Origin: Alphaproteobacteria bacterium
Lineage (GTDB): Bacteria; Pseudomonadota; Alphaproteobacteria; Caulobacterales; Aquidulcibacteraceae
Assembly: GCA_026400735.1 (NCBI GenBank)
Contig: JAPLOL010000034.1
Location: 1-47,492 of the forward strand
DNA: 47,492 nucleotides
Direction of reading: 5' to 3'
Shown here: positions 7,902 to 17,077 of the stretch, piece after piece
Numbering within the stretch: position 1 is the stretch's first letter
How the letters are laid out: each line of letters opens with the position of its first letter
Notes under the pieces: generated by a model
Seen by the model: only the letters and a program-made list of their open reading frames with translations
Databases searched by the model: none
Told to the model about the DNA's origin: nothing
Translations under genes and position numbers: made by a program

Positions 7902-10163
7902 ATGGTTGGACCCGCGAGCATCGGCGGATCCCGGATACTCCTGCGCAAGTTGCGGGAGATCATGGAGACTGGCGCGGAGCCGCAAGAGCGGCTGAACCGG
8001 CTCGTCACCATGGTGGCGTCGACCATGGTCGCGGATGTGTGCTCCATCTATCTGACGCGCGGCGGCTTCAACGAATTGTTCGCGACGCAAGGGTTGTCGT
8101 CGGACGCCGTGCACAAGACGCGGCTGAAGCCGGGCGAAGGTCTCGTTGGCTTCATTGCTGAAACGGCGCAGCCGTTAAACCTCGCTGACGCGCCCCATCA
8201 CGAACGTTTTGCTTATCGCCCCGAAACCGGCGAAGAGCCGTTTAGCGCGTTTCTCGGTGTGCCCATCGTGCGTTCGGAGCGGACGTTCGGCGTCCTCGTC
8301 GTGCAGAACCAAGTCTCGCGTCTCTATGGCGAAGACGAAGTCGAGGCGCTGCAGACGATCGCCATGGTGCTGGCCGAGATGGTGGCGTCTGGCGCGTTCG
8401 GTGATCTCACCGGGCTTGCAGAAGTCGAGGCCGTCCCGAGCCGTCCGGAACTGCTTGTCGGACGTTCATTTTCAGACGGTATCTGCATCGGCACCGCCGT
8501 TCTCCACGAACCGCACGCGCCGCTTGGGCGTGTGATTGCCGACGATCCGGTCAAGGAAGAGGAGCGGCTGAACGCTGCGTTGGCGCAGGTCCGTCGCGCG
8601 CTTGAGGATATGCTCGAAGGCGATCCCGGTCGTATCTCTGGCGTCTCGCGCGAAGTGCTCGAAACCTTCCTGATGCTCGCCAACGATCCGAGTTGGGAAA
8701 TCAAATTGCGCCAAGGTGTGCGCGCCGGTCTTTCCGCGGATGCTGCTGTCGAACGGATTCGCGGCGAACACCGCGCGAGGTTCAATGCGACGCGCGATCA
8801 ATATCTGCGCGAGCGGTTGCACGATCTGGAAGACTTGGACAACCGCTTGCTGCGCGCCCTTGCGGGCGTCGAAGGCGGCTCAGCTCAAGCGATGCCCGAC
8901 AATGCTGTGCTCATCGCGCGAGAACTTGGCCCTGCAGAACTGTTGGACTACGGCGCGCGCTTGAAAGGTGTCGCGCTCGAGGAGGGCGCGAACACGGCGC
9001 ACGAGGCGATCGTCGCGCGGGCGCTTGGCATACCGATGGTTGGCCTGCTGCCCGGTTTGTTATCGCGCGTTGAAGCGGGCGATCGGATTGTGCTGGACGG
9101 TGAGCGCGGCGAAGCGCGGCTGCGGCCGGAAGAAGCGTTTGTCCACACCTACAAGCAGCGTCTCAATCTGCGCTCCGCACGCGCGGAAGAATTTGCGCGT
9201 CTGAAGAACATCCCGCCGGTGACCGCTGATGGCGAGCGCGTGACGCTGTTGCTGAATGCCGGTCTCGCGCTCGACGTCCACCATCTGGACGAAGCGGGGG
9301 CCGAGGGCATCGGCCTCTTCCGCACAGAGTTTCAGTTCATGGTCTCCGAAACGCTGCCGCGTCTTGAGAGCCAGACGATGCTTTATCGCGACGTGCTCGA
9401 CGCGGCGGGCTTGCGGCCGGTGACGTTTCGGACGCTCGATTTGGGCGGCGACAAGGTGCTGCCGTACGTGGCTGCCGAGCGCGAAGAGAACCCCGCTTTG
9501 GGTTGGAGAGCGGTCCGCATCGGTCTCGATCGACCTGCTTTGCTTCGCTACAAGTTGCGGGCGCTTATCAGCGCTGCCGCCAACCGCCGTCTGCGGGTCA
9601 TGTTTCCACTCGTCACGACCGTGAGTGAGTTCGACGCGGCGCGTACGCTCGTGGATCGCGAATTGGAGTGGTGCCGCAAGAACGGGAGGCCGCCGCCATC
9701 GCTTGTTGAAGTCGGTGTGATGGTGGAGTCGCCCGCCTTGGCGTTCTGCATCCCTGACCTTAAGGGACGCGCCGACTTCATCTCGATCGGCACCAACGAC
9801 CTGATGCAGTATTTCTTCGCCGCGGATCGCGGCAATCCGCGCGTCTCGGATCGGTACGACATCCTCAGCGCCCCGGCGCTGCGTTTGCTGAAGCGCATAC
9901 GTGACGATGCCGATGTGGCGGGATTGCAGGTCTCGATCTGTGGCGAGGCGGCGGGACGTCCGTTGGAGGCAATGGCGTTCACGGCGCTTGGTTTTCGCAG
10001 GCTCTCGATGCCTGCCTCGGGCATCGGCCCGGTGAAGCGGCTCATCCTTTCGATGGAAGTGCAGGCGGTTGAGCGCGTTTTGACGAAGCTCATGAGCCGC
10101 AATCGACCCTCGATCCGCAACGAACTCACAGAATTTGCGGTCGCAGAGGGTTACGCGCTGTAA
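7902..10163 (+). CDS. ptsP: Phosphoenolpyruvate-protein phosphotransferase PtsP (enzyme I Ntr)
   Basis: A 753-residue nitrogen-type enzyme I. An N-terminal GAF domain (about residues 20-160, containing FAYRPETGEEPFSAFLGVP) precedes the PTS enzyme I core. The phosphorylated histidine is probably H367 in GANTAHEAIVARALGIP. The PEP-binding domain shows EGIGLFRTEF, RTLDLGGDKVLPY and FISIGTNDLMQY. It passes phosphate from PEP to NPr and EIIA-Ntr, a regulatory rather than sugar-importing chain; no other component is in this window. glnB and glnA, the nitrogen genes it would report on, lie 27 kb away. Confidence 0.95.
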   Translation: MVGPASIGGSRILLRKLREIMETGAEPQERLNRLVTMVASTMVADVCSIYLTRGGFNELFATQGLSSDAVHKTRLKPGEGLVGFIAETAQPLNLADAPHHERFAYRPETGEEPFSAFLGVPIVRSERTFGVLVVQNQVSRLYGEDEVEALQTIAMVLAEMVASGAFGDLTGLAEVEAVPSRPELLVGRSFSDGICIGTAVLHEPHAPLGRVIADDPVKEEERLNAALAQVRRALEDMLEGDPGRISGVSREVLETFLMLANDPSWEIKLRQGVRAGLSADAAVERIRGEHRARFNATRDQYLRERLHDLEDLDNRLLRALAGVEGGSAQAMPDNAVLIARELGPAELLDYGARLKGVALEEGANTAHEAIVARALGIPMVGLLPGLLSRVEAGDRIVLDGERGEARLRPEEAFVHTYKQRLNLRSARAEEFARLKNIPPVTADGERVTLLLNAGLALDVHHLDEAGAEGIGLFRTEFQFMVSETLPRLESQTMLYRDVLDAAGLRPVTFRTLDLGGDKVLPYVAAEREENPALGWRAVRIGLDRPALLRYKLRALISAAANRRLRVMFPLVTTVSEFDAARTLVDRELEWCRKNGRPPPSLVEVGVMVESPALAFCIPDLKGRADFISIGTNDLMQYFFAADRGNPRVSDRYDILSAPALRLLKRIRDDADVAGLQVSICGEAAGRPLEAMAFTALGFRRLSMPASGIGPVKRLILSMEVQAVERVLTKLMSRNRPSIRNELTEFAVAEGYAL

Positions 10164-10257
10164 CGCGTGCATGCCGCGCGTTGAGGTATGCTTGATTCGT
10201 GATTAGTCTTTTTTACTGGCGCAAAATTTGCCTTTGTAAACGTAAGGTCTCCTAGGA

Positions 10258-11112
10258 GTGACCGACCGCTCGATGCTGCAACCGATACCCACCGATCCAC
10301 CGCCGACTGGCGAACCGGTCGATGCGCGTGCGCAACGTCAGGCGCCGGCGGCGCCTCCGCCTGTGCTCGAGGACGCTTGGCGGGCGGGCAGGAAGTTGTC
10401 GGAAGCGCGCCGCCAACGCGGTTGGTCGTTGGATGAGGTCGCGGAGCGCATTCGGGTCCGCAAGGAATTCCTCGAAGCGCTCGAGGAGATGAACGTCAAA
10501 CTGCTTCCCGGGAAGGCCTATGCGCTGGCGTTTCTGCGCTCTTACGCCCGCGAACTGGGCATCGAAGAGAAGGCGCTGGTTGACCAATTTCAGGACGAGT
10601 GCGCGCTAACGCGGGACGATGTCGCCGCGCCGGCAATCCGCAGTCCTACGTCCAAACCGCGCCAGCGCCCTCCGTGGGTTTGGGCGGCGGTGCTGATCAT
10701 TGGCTTAGCTGGCCTGGTTGGCTGGCGTGCCTTGGAATCTCAGCTTCAGAATGACAACGAGAGCCAGGTCGTCGCGTCGGCAGACAACGACGCCATCGGC
10801 ACAAGCCCGATTTCAACCGCCGCGGTATCGCGCCGGGTGGTCGAAATCCGGGCGCTTGCCGACGCTTGGCTGGAAGCGCGCGGCCCAGATGGTACAGTGT
10901 TCCTGTCCCGGAACTTGCGGACTGGGGACGTCTACCGCCCCGACGCCAGCCCGGGCTGGACGCTACACGCTCGTGACGGCGGCGCCTTCGAGCTCTATGT
11001 GAACGGCGCGTCGGCTGGCCTCTTGGGCGTTGCGGGCATGCCGGTGCTGGGGCGCTCAATCGACGAAATCCAGCCGCTGACCCAGGCCAGCAATAGCCCG
11101 CCACGTAGCTAA
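10258..11112 (+). CDS. RodZ-like helix-turn-helix membrane protein (HTH_25, DUF4115)
   Basis: A 284-residue protein with RodZ-type layout: a proline-rich N terminus, a cytoplasmic helix-turn-helix near residues 43-77 (EARRQRGWSLDEVAERIRV), one transmembrane helix at about 139-160, and a C-terminal DUF4115 domain (LADAWLEARGPDGTVFLSRNL) placed in the periplasm. RodZ links MreB to the wall-elongation machinery. The GTG start at 10258 lies directly on a perfect palindrome, ctcctaggag (10249-10258), which contains the only strong Shine-Dalgarno-like sequence and may limit initiation. An ATG at 10273 is an alternative. Confidence 0.8.
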   Translation: MTDRSMLQPIPTDPPPTGEPVDARAQRQAPAAPPPVLEDAWRAGRKLSEARRQRGWSLDEVAERIRVRKEFLEALEEMNVKLLPGKAYALAFLRSYARELGIEEKALVDQFQDECALTRDDVAAPAIRSPTSKPRQRPPWVWAAVLIIGLAGLVGWRALESQLQNDNESQVVASADNDAIGTSPISTAAVSRRVVEIRALADAWLEARGPDGTVFLSRNLRTGDVYRPDASPGWTLHARDGGAFELYVNGASAGLLGVAGMPVLGRSIDEIQPLTQASNSPPRS

Positions 11113-11180
11113 GCCGCAGTTCCGAGGGCTGTTAGCGAGCCGCTCGGCACGCTATCTCCGGCTGGAAAGGACTTGCTCCC

Positions 11181-12308
11181 ATGGACGGCGCCGCAGGCGA
11201 CCTGCACCACATTCGGCCCTGGCGACGGATTGAGCGGCGCAAGTCGCGGAAGATCCGCGTCGGCTCGGTCGAAGTTGGTGGTGATGCGCCGATCGCGGTG
11301 CAGTCGATGACTAACACAGTCACGTCCGATGCGAACGCGACGATCAACCAGATCCGACAACTTGAAGACGCGGGCGCCGATATCGTGCGCGTCTCGTGCC
11401 CCGACGAAGACTCGACCAAAGCATTCGCCGAGATTGCGCGCGCCGCGAAGGTGCCGTTGGTTGCGGACATTCACTTTCATTATCGCCGCGCGATTGAAGC
11501 GGCCGCCGCGGGTGCCGCGTGCTTACGCATCAATCCGGGCAACATCGGCAACGCACAGCGCGTTAAAGAGGTCATTCAAGCGGCGAAGGATCACGGCTGT
11601 TCGATACGTATCGGCGTGAATGCCGGATCGCTTGAGAGCCATCTGCTTGAAAAGTACGGGGAGCCTTGCCCCGAAGCGATGGTCGAGAGCGCGCTCTATC
11701 ATGCTGCTTTGCTCGAGGAACACGATTTTCGCGAATACAAGATCAGCGTGAAGGCGTCGGACGTCTTCCTCACTGCGGCGGCGTATCAAGCGTTGGCTGA
11801 GGCCACAGACGCACCGTTGCATCTTGGCGTAACTGAGGCTGGGGCGCTGCGCGCGGGAACTGTGAAATCATCGATCGCGATGGGCTCACTGCTATGGGCC
11901 GGCATTGGCGATACGATCCGCGTTTCGCTCGCCGCTGATCCTGTTGAAGAGATCAGAGTCGGCAACGATCTGCTGAAGTCGCTGGGTTTGCGTCAGCGCG
12001 GCGTGACTATCATCGCGTGCCCCTCGTGTGCGCGCCAGGGCTTCAACGTCATCGCGTCGGTCGACGAACTTGAGAAGCGGCTCGCGCATATCGCGGAGCC
12101 GATCACGCTTTCCATCATAGGCTGCGTTGTGAACGGGCCGGGCGAAGCGTTGATGACGGATTTGGGTTTTACCGGCGGCGGCAAGGGTGCGGGCATGATG
12201 TATGTGTCCGGCAAGGCCGACCATAAGGTCGACAACGGCGCTATGATCGACCATATCGTTGATCTGGTTGAGGAACGCGCCCGCACGATGCGCGAAGCGA
12301 AGGGCTGA
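11181..12308 (+). CDS. ispG: 4-hydroxy-3-methylbut-2-en-1-yl diphosphate synthase
   Basis: A 375-residue IspG (GcpE), the [4Fe-4S] enzyme of the MEP isoprenoid pathway that reductively opens MEcPP to HMBPP. The cluster ligands are C280 and C283 ([10 protein letters not shown]) and C315 (GCVVNGPGE), with the conserved E following. The N-terminal barrel begins [25 protein letters not shown] lies about 9 bases before the ATG. It precedes a small unknown gene and prfA in one direction. The nearby suf operon would supply its cluster. Confidence 0.97.
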   Translation: MDGAAGDLHHIRPWRRIERRKSRKIRVGSVEVGGDAPIAVQSMTNTVTSDANATINQIRQLEDAGADIVRVSCPDEDSTKAFAEIARAAKVPLVADIHFHYRRAIEAAAAGAACLRINPGNIGNAQRVKEVIQAAKDHGCSIRIGVNAGSLESHLLEKYGEPCPEAMVESALYHAALLEEHDFREYKISVKASDVFLTAAAYQALAEATDAPLHLGVTEAGALRAGTVKSSIAMGSLLWAGIGDTIRVSLAADPVEEIRVGNDLLKSLGLRQRGVTIIACPSCARQGFNVIASVDELEKRLAHIAEPITLSIIGCVVNGPGEALMTDLGFTGGGKGAGMMYVSGKADHKVDNGAMIDHIVDLVEERARTMREAKG

Positions 12309-12311
12309 GCG

Positions 12312-12728
12312 ATGCTGCAGCAACACCTGCAGGACACGTACCAGTACTTGTTCGATACCGCTCACGCCGCCCTGAAGCAGGGTGGCTCATTCGCGCCGTT
12401 TGGCGCCGGCATTCGCAAGACCGGCGAGCAGATTCACACTAATGTCGATTTGCCGATCGACCGTTCAGCGCCGCAGGATCATATATCAGGACTGATCGCA
12501 GGGTTTCGTCTCGATGAGAAAGAGAATGGGCTGATCGCAGCGGGGCTCGTGTTCGACGGCCGATCCGGCAGCGACAACGCAGCCGCACTTTGCTTTCACT
12601 TGGAAGTCGCGAACGGTCAGGCTGTTGAAGTGATCGTTCCTTATGCGCGCCGCTCGCCCGAAGAGCTTGCGTTCGATGAACCGCAGATCTCGGAAGTGCA
12701 GCCCGAGATTTTCGCCGATCTCAGTTAG
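12312..12728 (+). CDS. Hypothetical protein between ispG and prfA
   Basis: A 138-residue acidic soluble protein that I do not recognise. There is no signal peptide, transmembrane segment or cysteine cluster; the sequence alternates short helices and strands (GAGIRKTGEQIHTNVDLPI, NGLIAAGLVFDGRSG). It starts 3 bases after the ispG stop and ends 3 bases before the prfA start, so it is almost certainly cotranslated in this operon. Codon use looks like that of its neighbours. Confidence 0.75.
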   Translation: MLQQHLQDTYQYLFDTAHAALKQGGSFAPFGAGIRKTGEQIHTNVDLPIDRSAPQDHISGLIAGFRLDEKENGLIAAGLVFDGRSGSDNAAALCFHLEVANGQAVEVIVPYARRSPEELAFDEPQISEVQPEIFADLS

Positions 12729-12731
12729 CCA

Positions 12732-13814
12732 ATGTCAGCGTACGATAGATTGGAACGACGCCTTTCGCAGGCAGTCGACCGGTTTGAGCGCGTGGAAGCG
12801 CGTCTGGCGGCGGCCAGCGATGGCGCGGAGATCGTCAAGCTTGGTCAAGAACACGCTGATCTGAAGCCGCTTGTGGAAGCTGTGGCCGCCGTGCGCTCCG
12901 CGCGCGAGGAAATGGCCAATCTCGAAGTGATGTCGCGCGACAATGATCGCGAGATGGCCGAGATGGCCGACACTGAGCTGAAAGGTCTGCGTGACCTGTT
13001 GCCCGAACTTGAGCAGCGCGCGCTGCTCTTGCTCGCACCCAAAGACAAGGACGAGAGCGCCTCCGCTATTCTCGAAATTCGCGCTGGCACTGGTGGCGAG
13101 GAAGCAGCGTTGTTCGCCGGCGATTTGCTGCGCATGTATCAAAAGTACGCGAGCAAGCGCGGCTGGAAATTTGAGCTCGAAGATATCTCTGACACCGGCA
13201 TTGGCGGCGTCAAGGAAGCGGTGGCGAGCGTTACCGGAAAGGGCGTGTTCGGGCGGTTGAAGTACGAAAGCGGCGTTCATCGCGTGCAGCGTGTGCCTGA
13301 AACCGAGGCTAGCGGTCGGATCCACACATCGGCCGCGACTGTGGCGGTGCTGCCGCAACCTGAAGGTGACGTCGATATCGTCATCAACGACAAGGATTTG
13401 CGCATCGACACAATGCGCGCGTCGGGGGCTGGTGGTCAGCACGTCAACAAGACAGATTCCGCGGTGCGCATCACGCACATTCCATCCGGCATCGTCGTTC
13501 TCAGCCAGCTGAAGTCTCAGCACCAGAACCGGGCGCAGGCGATGTTGGTGCTGCGCACCAAGCTCTATGACGCCGAGCGTGAGCGGCAGGCGTCCGAGCG
13601 CGCTGCAGAACGCAAAGGCCAAATCGGATCAGGCGATCGCAGCGAGCGCATCCGGACTTACAACTTTCCGCAAGGGCGAATCACCGATCACCGCATCAAC
13701 CTGACGCTCTATAATCTTTCGGAGGTCATCGAAGGGGCGCTTGATCCAGTGCTCGATGCACTCGCTGCGGAGGAGCAAGCGCTGAAGCTCGCGGCGCTGG
13801 AGCAAGGTGAATGA
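12732..13814 (+). CDS. prfA: Peptide chain release factor 1
   Basis: A 360-residue class I release factor that reads UAA and UAG. The catalytic GGQ is at residues 234-236 ([17 protein letters not shown]). The stop-codon-reading region holds the RF1-type PxT motif as PET in [14 protein letters not shown]. Its stop overlaps the start of prmC, which methylates the GGQ glutamine, so the substrate and its modifying enzyme are translationally coupled. Confidence 0.97.
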   Translation: MSAYDRLERRLSQAVDRFERVEARLAAASDGAEIVKLGQEHADLKPLVEAVAAVRSAREEMANLEVMSRDNDREMAEMADTELKGLRDLLPELEQRALLLLAPKDKDESASAILEIRAGTGGEEAALFAGDLLRMYQKYASKRGWKFELEDISDTGIGGVKEAVASVTGKGVFGRLKYESGVHRVQRVPETEASGRIHTSAATVAVLPQPEGDVDIVINDKDLRIDTMRASGAGGQHVNKTDSAVRITHIPSGIVVLSQLKSQHQNRAQAMLVLRTKLYDAERERQASERAAERKGQIGSGDRSERIRTYNFPQGRITDHRINLTLYNLSEVIEGALDPVLDALAAEEQALKLAALEQGE

Positions 13815-14662
13815 GCGAAACGCTCGTCTCGCTGTGGACCGATGTGCGCAGACGCCTGGAGGCGGCCGGGATTGATACGCCCGTGCTTGATGCGCGGCTG
13901 TTGCTTGAGGCGGGCGCTGGCGTTTCTCGACTTGAGATCGTGACGGATCCTCGCCGCGTCATTGACGACGCACAGGTTAGTGCCGTGAACGCGCTCACGA
14001 AACGGCGTGAAGCGCGCGAGCCCGTCAGCCACATTCTTGGACGCAAGCATTTCTGGACGCTCGATCTCGCGGTGAACGCAAACGTGCTGACGCCACGTCC
14101 CGAGACTGAGTTCGTGGTCGAGGCCGGATTGCAGGAGACGCTGCCGACTGATGCACCGCATCGCATCCTGGATCTTGGCGCAGGTTCGGGTGCAATCATT
14201 CTAGCGCTCCTGCGTGATCGTCCGAACGCCACCGGGGTCGCTATCGACATCAGCGAGAAGGCGCTAGACGTCGTGCGCGCCAACGCCGAGCAGCTTGGTG
14301 TCGCCGACCGACTGGAAATTCGTCAGGACAACTGGGCGGCGAGCCTCACTGAGCGCTTCGATCTCGTCGTCTCCAACCCACCGTACATTCGGTCCGGCGA
14401 TATCGATGGCCTCGCGCCTGAGGTTTCGCGATTTGAGCCGCGGCTAGCTTTGGACGGCGGTCCCGATGGGCTCACCGCCTACCGCATCATCATCGCTGCG
14501 CTGCCGCGCCTCCTCAAACCAGGCGCCGCCTTTGCCCTCGAAGTCGGGCTTGGGCAGGCGGAGGGCGTGAAGACCCTGGCGGAGGAGGCCGGCCTCTCCA
14601 CGACTGAGCCCCGGCGGGACCTGGCAGGCATTCCCCGCGTTGTTGTCGGACACGCTGGATAA
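13811..14662 (+). CDS. prmC: Release factor glutamine methyltransferase
   Basis: A 283-residue N5-glutamine methyltransferase (HemK). The N-terminal helical domain precedes the SAM motif [15 protein letters not shown] and the substrate-binding N189-P-P-Y motif. It modifies the GGQ glutamine of release factors. It overlaps prfA by four bases. PRETEFVVE follows the LTPR motif as usual for the family. Confidence 0.96.
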   Translation: MSETLVSLWTDVRRRLEAAGIDTPVLDARLLLEAGAGVSRLEIVTDPRRVIDDAQVSAVNALTKRREAREPVSHILGRKHFWTLDLAVNANVLTPRPETEFVVEAGLQETLPTDAPHRILDLGAGSGAIILALLRDRPNATGVAIDISEKALDVVRANAEQLGVADRLEIRQDNWAASLTERFDLVVSNPPYIRSGDIDGLAPEVSRFEPRLALDGGPDGLTAYRIIIAALPRLLKPGAAFALEVGLGQAEGVKTLAEEAGLSTTEPRRDLAGIPRVVVGHAG

Positions 14663-14946
14663 TCCACCATCTGGAAAAAGCCCTTGGATAGCTGAGCGCG
14701 ACGCATTAGGTTCGGCACCGGAATCGATGGCGGAGGGGCTTTTGTCCGTCGGTTCACATGGCTAGCAGGCGTCGAAGCGCCGCTGGCGGCTCCCTCAGTA
14801 AGAGGTTCAATCGCGGCGCTTGGCGCTGCTTGGCACGGCCCGAACCATAAAGAACGGGCTTTTGAAAATGAGGCGCATTTCGCGGCTGGCCCTTGGCCAC
14901 GCGTCGTCGCCCGAAACGGATACCAAAAGCAAATGGTGCACTTCCA

Positions 14947-15786
14947 ATGAAGCGTCAGCGGGGCCGCGGCCGTAAACCGGGCGGCGGTGGTGGCAATTAC
15001 CATCACAACAACAATCAAGGTGGGCATCACCACCCGAACCGGACGCTCGAGACCAACGGCCCGGAAATCAAATTTCGCGGGACGGCCTCTCATATTCATG
15101 AGCGTTACCTAGCGCTCGCGCGCGATGCACAGAGCTCCGGCGATCGGGTGCTGAGCGAGAACTATCTTCAGTACGCCGACCACTACTTCCGTCTTGTGCG
15201 TTCGATGCAGCCCGCAGTGCCGGTGCAGCAACAGCAGAACTTCAATGACGGCGGCGACTACGAAGGCGACGAAGAGGGCGGTTCGGAGGGCGAAGGCTCT
15301 GACGAAACCGAAGCGCGCGGCGAAGGCGAAGAGCAGTCGTCAGGCGAGTTTCAAGGCGAACGCGCGCAACAACACTTCCGCGAAGGCGGTGGTGATCGCG
15401 GTGACGGAGGTCAACGCCGCGGCCGCAACCGTCGCCGCTTCCGTCCTGATGGCGAACGTGAAGGCGGCGGCTACGAAGCGCGCGACGGCGAACCGCGAGG
15501 TGAGCGTTCAGAGGGCGTTGAGCCGCGTGAACAACGCGAACCCCGTGAGCCGCGTGAACAACGTCAGCCGCGCGAACGCACTGAGGGTGAGGCCCGCGAG
15601 CCGCGCGAAGCGCGAGAGCCGCGCCAGCCACGTGAGCGTGCGGAAGGCGAAGCGCGCGAACCACGTGAGCCGCGCCGCGAGCGCCAGCCTCGCGAAGATC
15701 GCGATTCTGGCGGCCGTGAAGGCTTTTCAGACGGTCCGAAGCCCGCCTTCCTCCGCGGTGGCAGCGGCGGCAGCTCCGGCGAATAA
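14947..15786 (+). CDS. DUF4167 domain protein with Arg/Glu-rich repeat tail
   Basis: A 279-residue protein. The N-terminal DUF4167 domain opens MKRQRGRGRKPGG, then a His/Asn-rich linker, then SHIHERYLALARDAQSSGDR and SENYLQYADHYFRLV. The rest is low-complexity: an acidic stretch, then roughly 80 residues of REPREQ/PRER-type repeats, ending FLRGG. The role of the family is unknown; the basic start and charged tail suggest nucleic-acid contact (inference). The ATG at 14947 begins the conserved domain; an in-frame TTG at 14893 would add 18 unconserved residues. The 284-base region before it holds no gene that I can see. Confidence 0.85.
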   Translation: MKRQRGRGRKPGGGGGNYHHNNNQGGHHHPNRTLETNGPEIKFRGTASHIHERYLALARDAQSSGDRVLSENYLQYADHYFRLVRSMQPAVPVQQQQNFNDGGDYEGDEEGGSEGEGSDETEARGEGEEQSSGEFQGERAQQHFREGGGDRGDGGQRRGRNRRRFRPDGEREGGGYEARDGEPRGERSEGVEPREQREPREPREQRQPRERTEGEAREPREAREPRQPRERAEGEAREPREPRRERQPREDRDSGGREGFSDGPKPAFLRGGSGGSSGE

Positions 15787-16473
15787 TTAGCGTTTAGAGG
15801 TCGGTGGACGGGGCGGCGCTGCGAGGCGCCGTTCCAAATACTCGCGTGCGTGACGCTCAACCTCTTCGAGGTGATCTTCACCCGGATCGCGGCCTCGGAA
15901 GAAGTGATCGGCGCCTTCGATCGGCGCGCCATCGACCTTTATATTCTTCTGCGTGCGGATCCGGCCGATCACGCGCTCCATGTCCTGCGCCGTCGTCACG
16001 CTATCGCGCGTGCCATAGATGATCACGCCTGACGCCGGGCACGGTGCGAGGAACGACAGATCGTAGTGGTTCGCAGGTGGCGCTACCGCGATGAACCCGT
16101 CGATCTCAGGGCGGCGCATGAGCAATTGAAGGCCGATCCAGGCGCCGAATGAATAGCCGCCGACCCAGCATTGCTCGGCGTTCGGGTTCATCGCTTGGAG
16201 ATAATCGAGAGCCGAGGCGGCGTCGGACAATTCGCCCATGCCGTTGTCGAAGATGCCTTGGCTGCGGCCGATGCCGCGAAAGTTGAAGCGCAGAACGCCG
16301 AAGCCCTTCGAGGTGAAAAGCTTATAGAGCTGGACGGTAACCCGATCCTGCATTGACCCGCCTGCGCGGGGGTGGCCGTGAAGAATGAGCGCGATCGGCG
16401 CGCCTTCCTTGGACGGTTCTTGATAACGGCCTTCCACGCGCCCTGCGGCGCCCGGGAAAATCACTTCCGGCAT
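15787..16473 (-). CDS. Alpha/beta hydrolase
   Basis: A 228-residue cytoplasmic alpha/beta hydrolase of the COG2945-like type. The oxyanion loop HGHP is near residues 32-35, the nucleophile is S108 in GYSFGAW, and the acid and histidine are probably in GTRDS and GADHFF. No signal peptide is seen. The substrate is unknown. It converges on the DUF4167 gene, with stop codons abutting, and is divergent from the suf operon. Confidence 0.87.
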   Translation of the reverse strand: MPEVIFPGAAGRVEGRYQEPSKEGAPIALILHGHPRAGGSMQDRVTVQLYKLFTSKGFGVLRFNFRGIGRSQGIFDNGMGELSDAASALDYLQAMNPNAEQCWVGGYSFGAWIGLQLLMRRPEIDGFIAVAPPANHYDLSFLAPCPASGVIIYGTRDSVTTAQDMERVIGRIRTQKNIKVDGAPIEGADHFFRGRDPGEDHLEEVERHAREYLERRLAAPPRPPTSKR

Positions 16474-16518
16474 TCGTTTTTAGACCCCAGCCGCCCAGGA
16501 ACTTTAGGCGGCATATTC

Positions 16519-16538
16519 TTGACCAAAACACTCGGGTA
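16519..16538 (+). promoter_or_regulatory. Candidate IscR-type operator/promoter upstream of iscR
   Basis: The sequence TTGACCAAAACACTCGGGTA sits 92 bases before iscR in the region shared with the divergent hydrolase. It resembles the GACt-AA-NN-A-TCGGG type dyad found ahead of alphaproteobacterial iscR-suf operons and begins with a perfect TTGACC -35-like hexamer. Autoregulation by IscR would follow. Confidence 0.55.
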
Positions 16539-16629
16539 TCTTAGCTGACAGCATAAGAGGCCCGGCCCCAAAGGGGGCGGCTTCTAGCACTCAATTTGGG
16601 GACGGGCGAGGGCGCGGGAAGGGACAGGT

Positions 16630-17073
16630 ATGCGTTTAACGTCGAAAGGCCGCTATGCGGTGATGGCGATGGCCGATCTGGCGCTGCACGGCGGCGCTGA
16701 CCGGGCCGTGCCGCTCCAAGAAGTGGCGCGTCGCCAGGAGATTTCGCTCTCATATCTCGAACAATTGTTCGCGAAGATGCGCCGCGCTGGCCTGGTATCG
16801 GGCGTGCGCGGACCTGGCGGCGGTTATCGCCTTTCGCGCGCTGCTGGCTTGGTGACGGTGGCCGAGATCATCGAAGCCGTGAACGAACCGATCAAGGCCA
16901 CGCGTTGCGACTCTGCTTCGTCGAAGAGCTGCATCGGTCGCAACGGCCGCTGCATCGCGCATGGCCTCTGGCAGGAAATGGGTGACCGTATCCAAGTTTT
17001 CCTCGGCTCGGTCTCTCTCGCTGACGTTCTCGAACAACGCTTTGACGGCAGCGCACGCGTCGCTGCGGAATAG
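16630..17073 (+). CDS. iscR: Rrf2-family regulator IscR
   Basis: A 147-residue winged-helix regulator of the Rrf2 family. The N terminus (MRLTSKGRYAVMAMADLALH) and recognition region (SLSYLEQLFAKMRRAGLV, then GPGGGYRL) are typical. Three cysteines at C93, C101 and C108 match the [2Fe-2S]-binding set of IscR, with H112 nearby as the possible fourth ligand. It heads the suf operon and so probably senses cluster status and controls the operon, including itself. Confidence 0.94.
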   Translation: MRLTSKGRYAVMAMADLALHGGADRAVPLQEVARRQEISLSYLEQLFAKMRRAGLVSGVRGPGGGYRLSRAAGLVTVAEIIEAVNEPIKATRCDSASSKSCIGRNGRCIAHGLWQEMGDRIQVFLGSVSLADVLEQRFDGSARVAAE

Positions 17074-17077
17074 GTTG

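Noticed and set aside
9060..10172. 370-codon open frame antisense to ptsP
   Set aside because: It is a shadow of a clear enzyme I gene, with an unlikely composition rich in Arg and His.
15480..15720. Regular DNA repeats that might be read as a CRISPR or tandem satellite
   Set aside because: They are in-frame coding repeats of Arg/Glu/Pro codons in the DUF4167 protein with no spacers.
16579..16590. GAGTGCTAG on the minus strand, resembling half of a CIRCE (HrcA) element
   Set aside because: The second half-site is absent at the required 9-base spacing, and the neighbouring genes are not chaperones.
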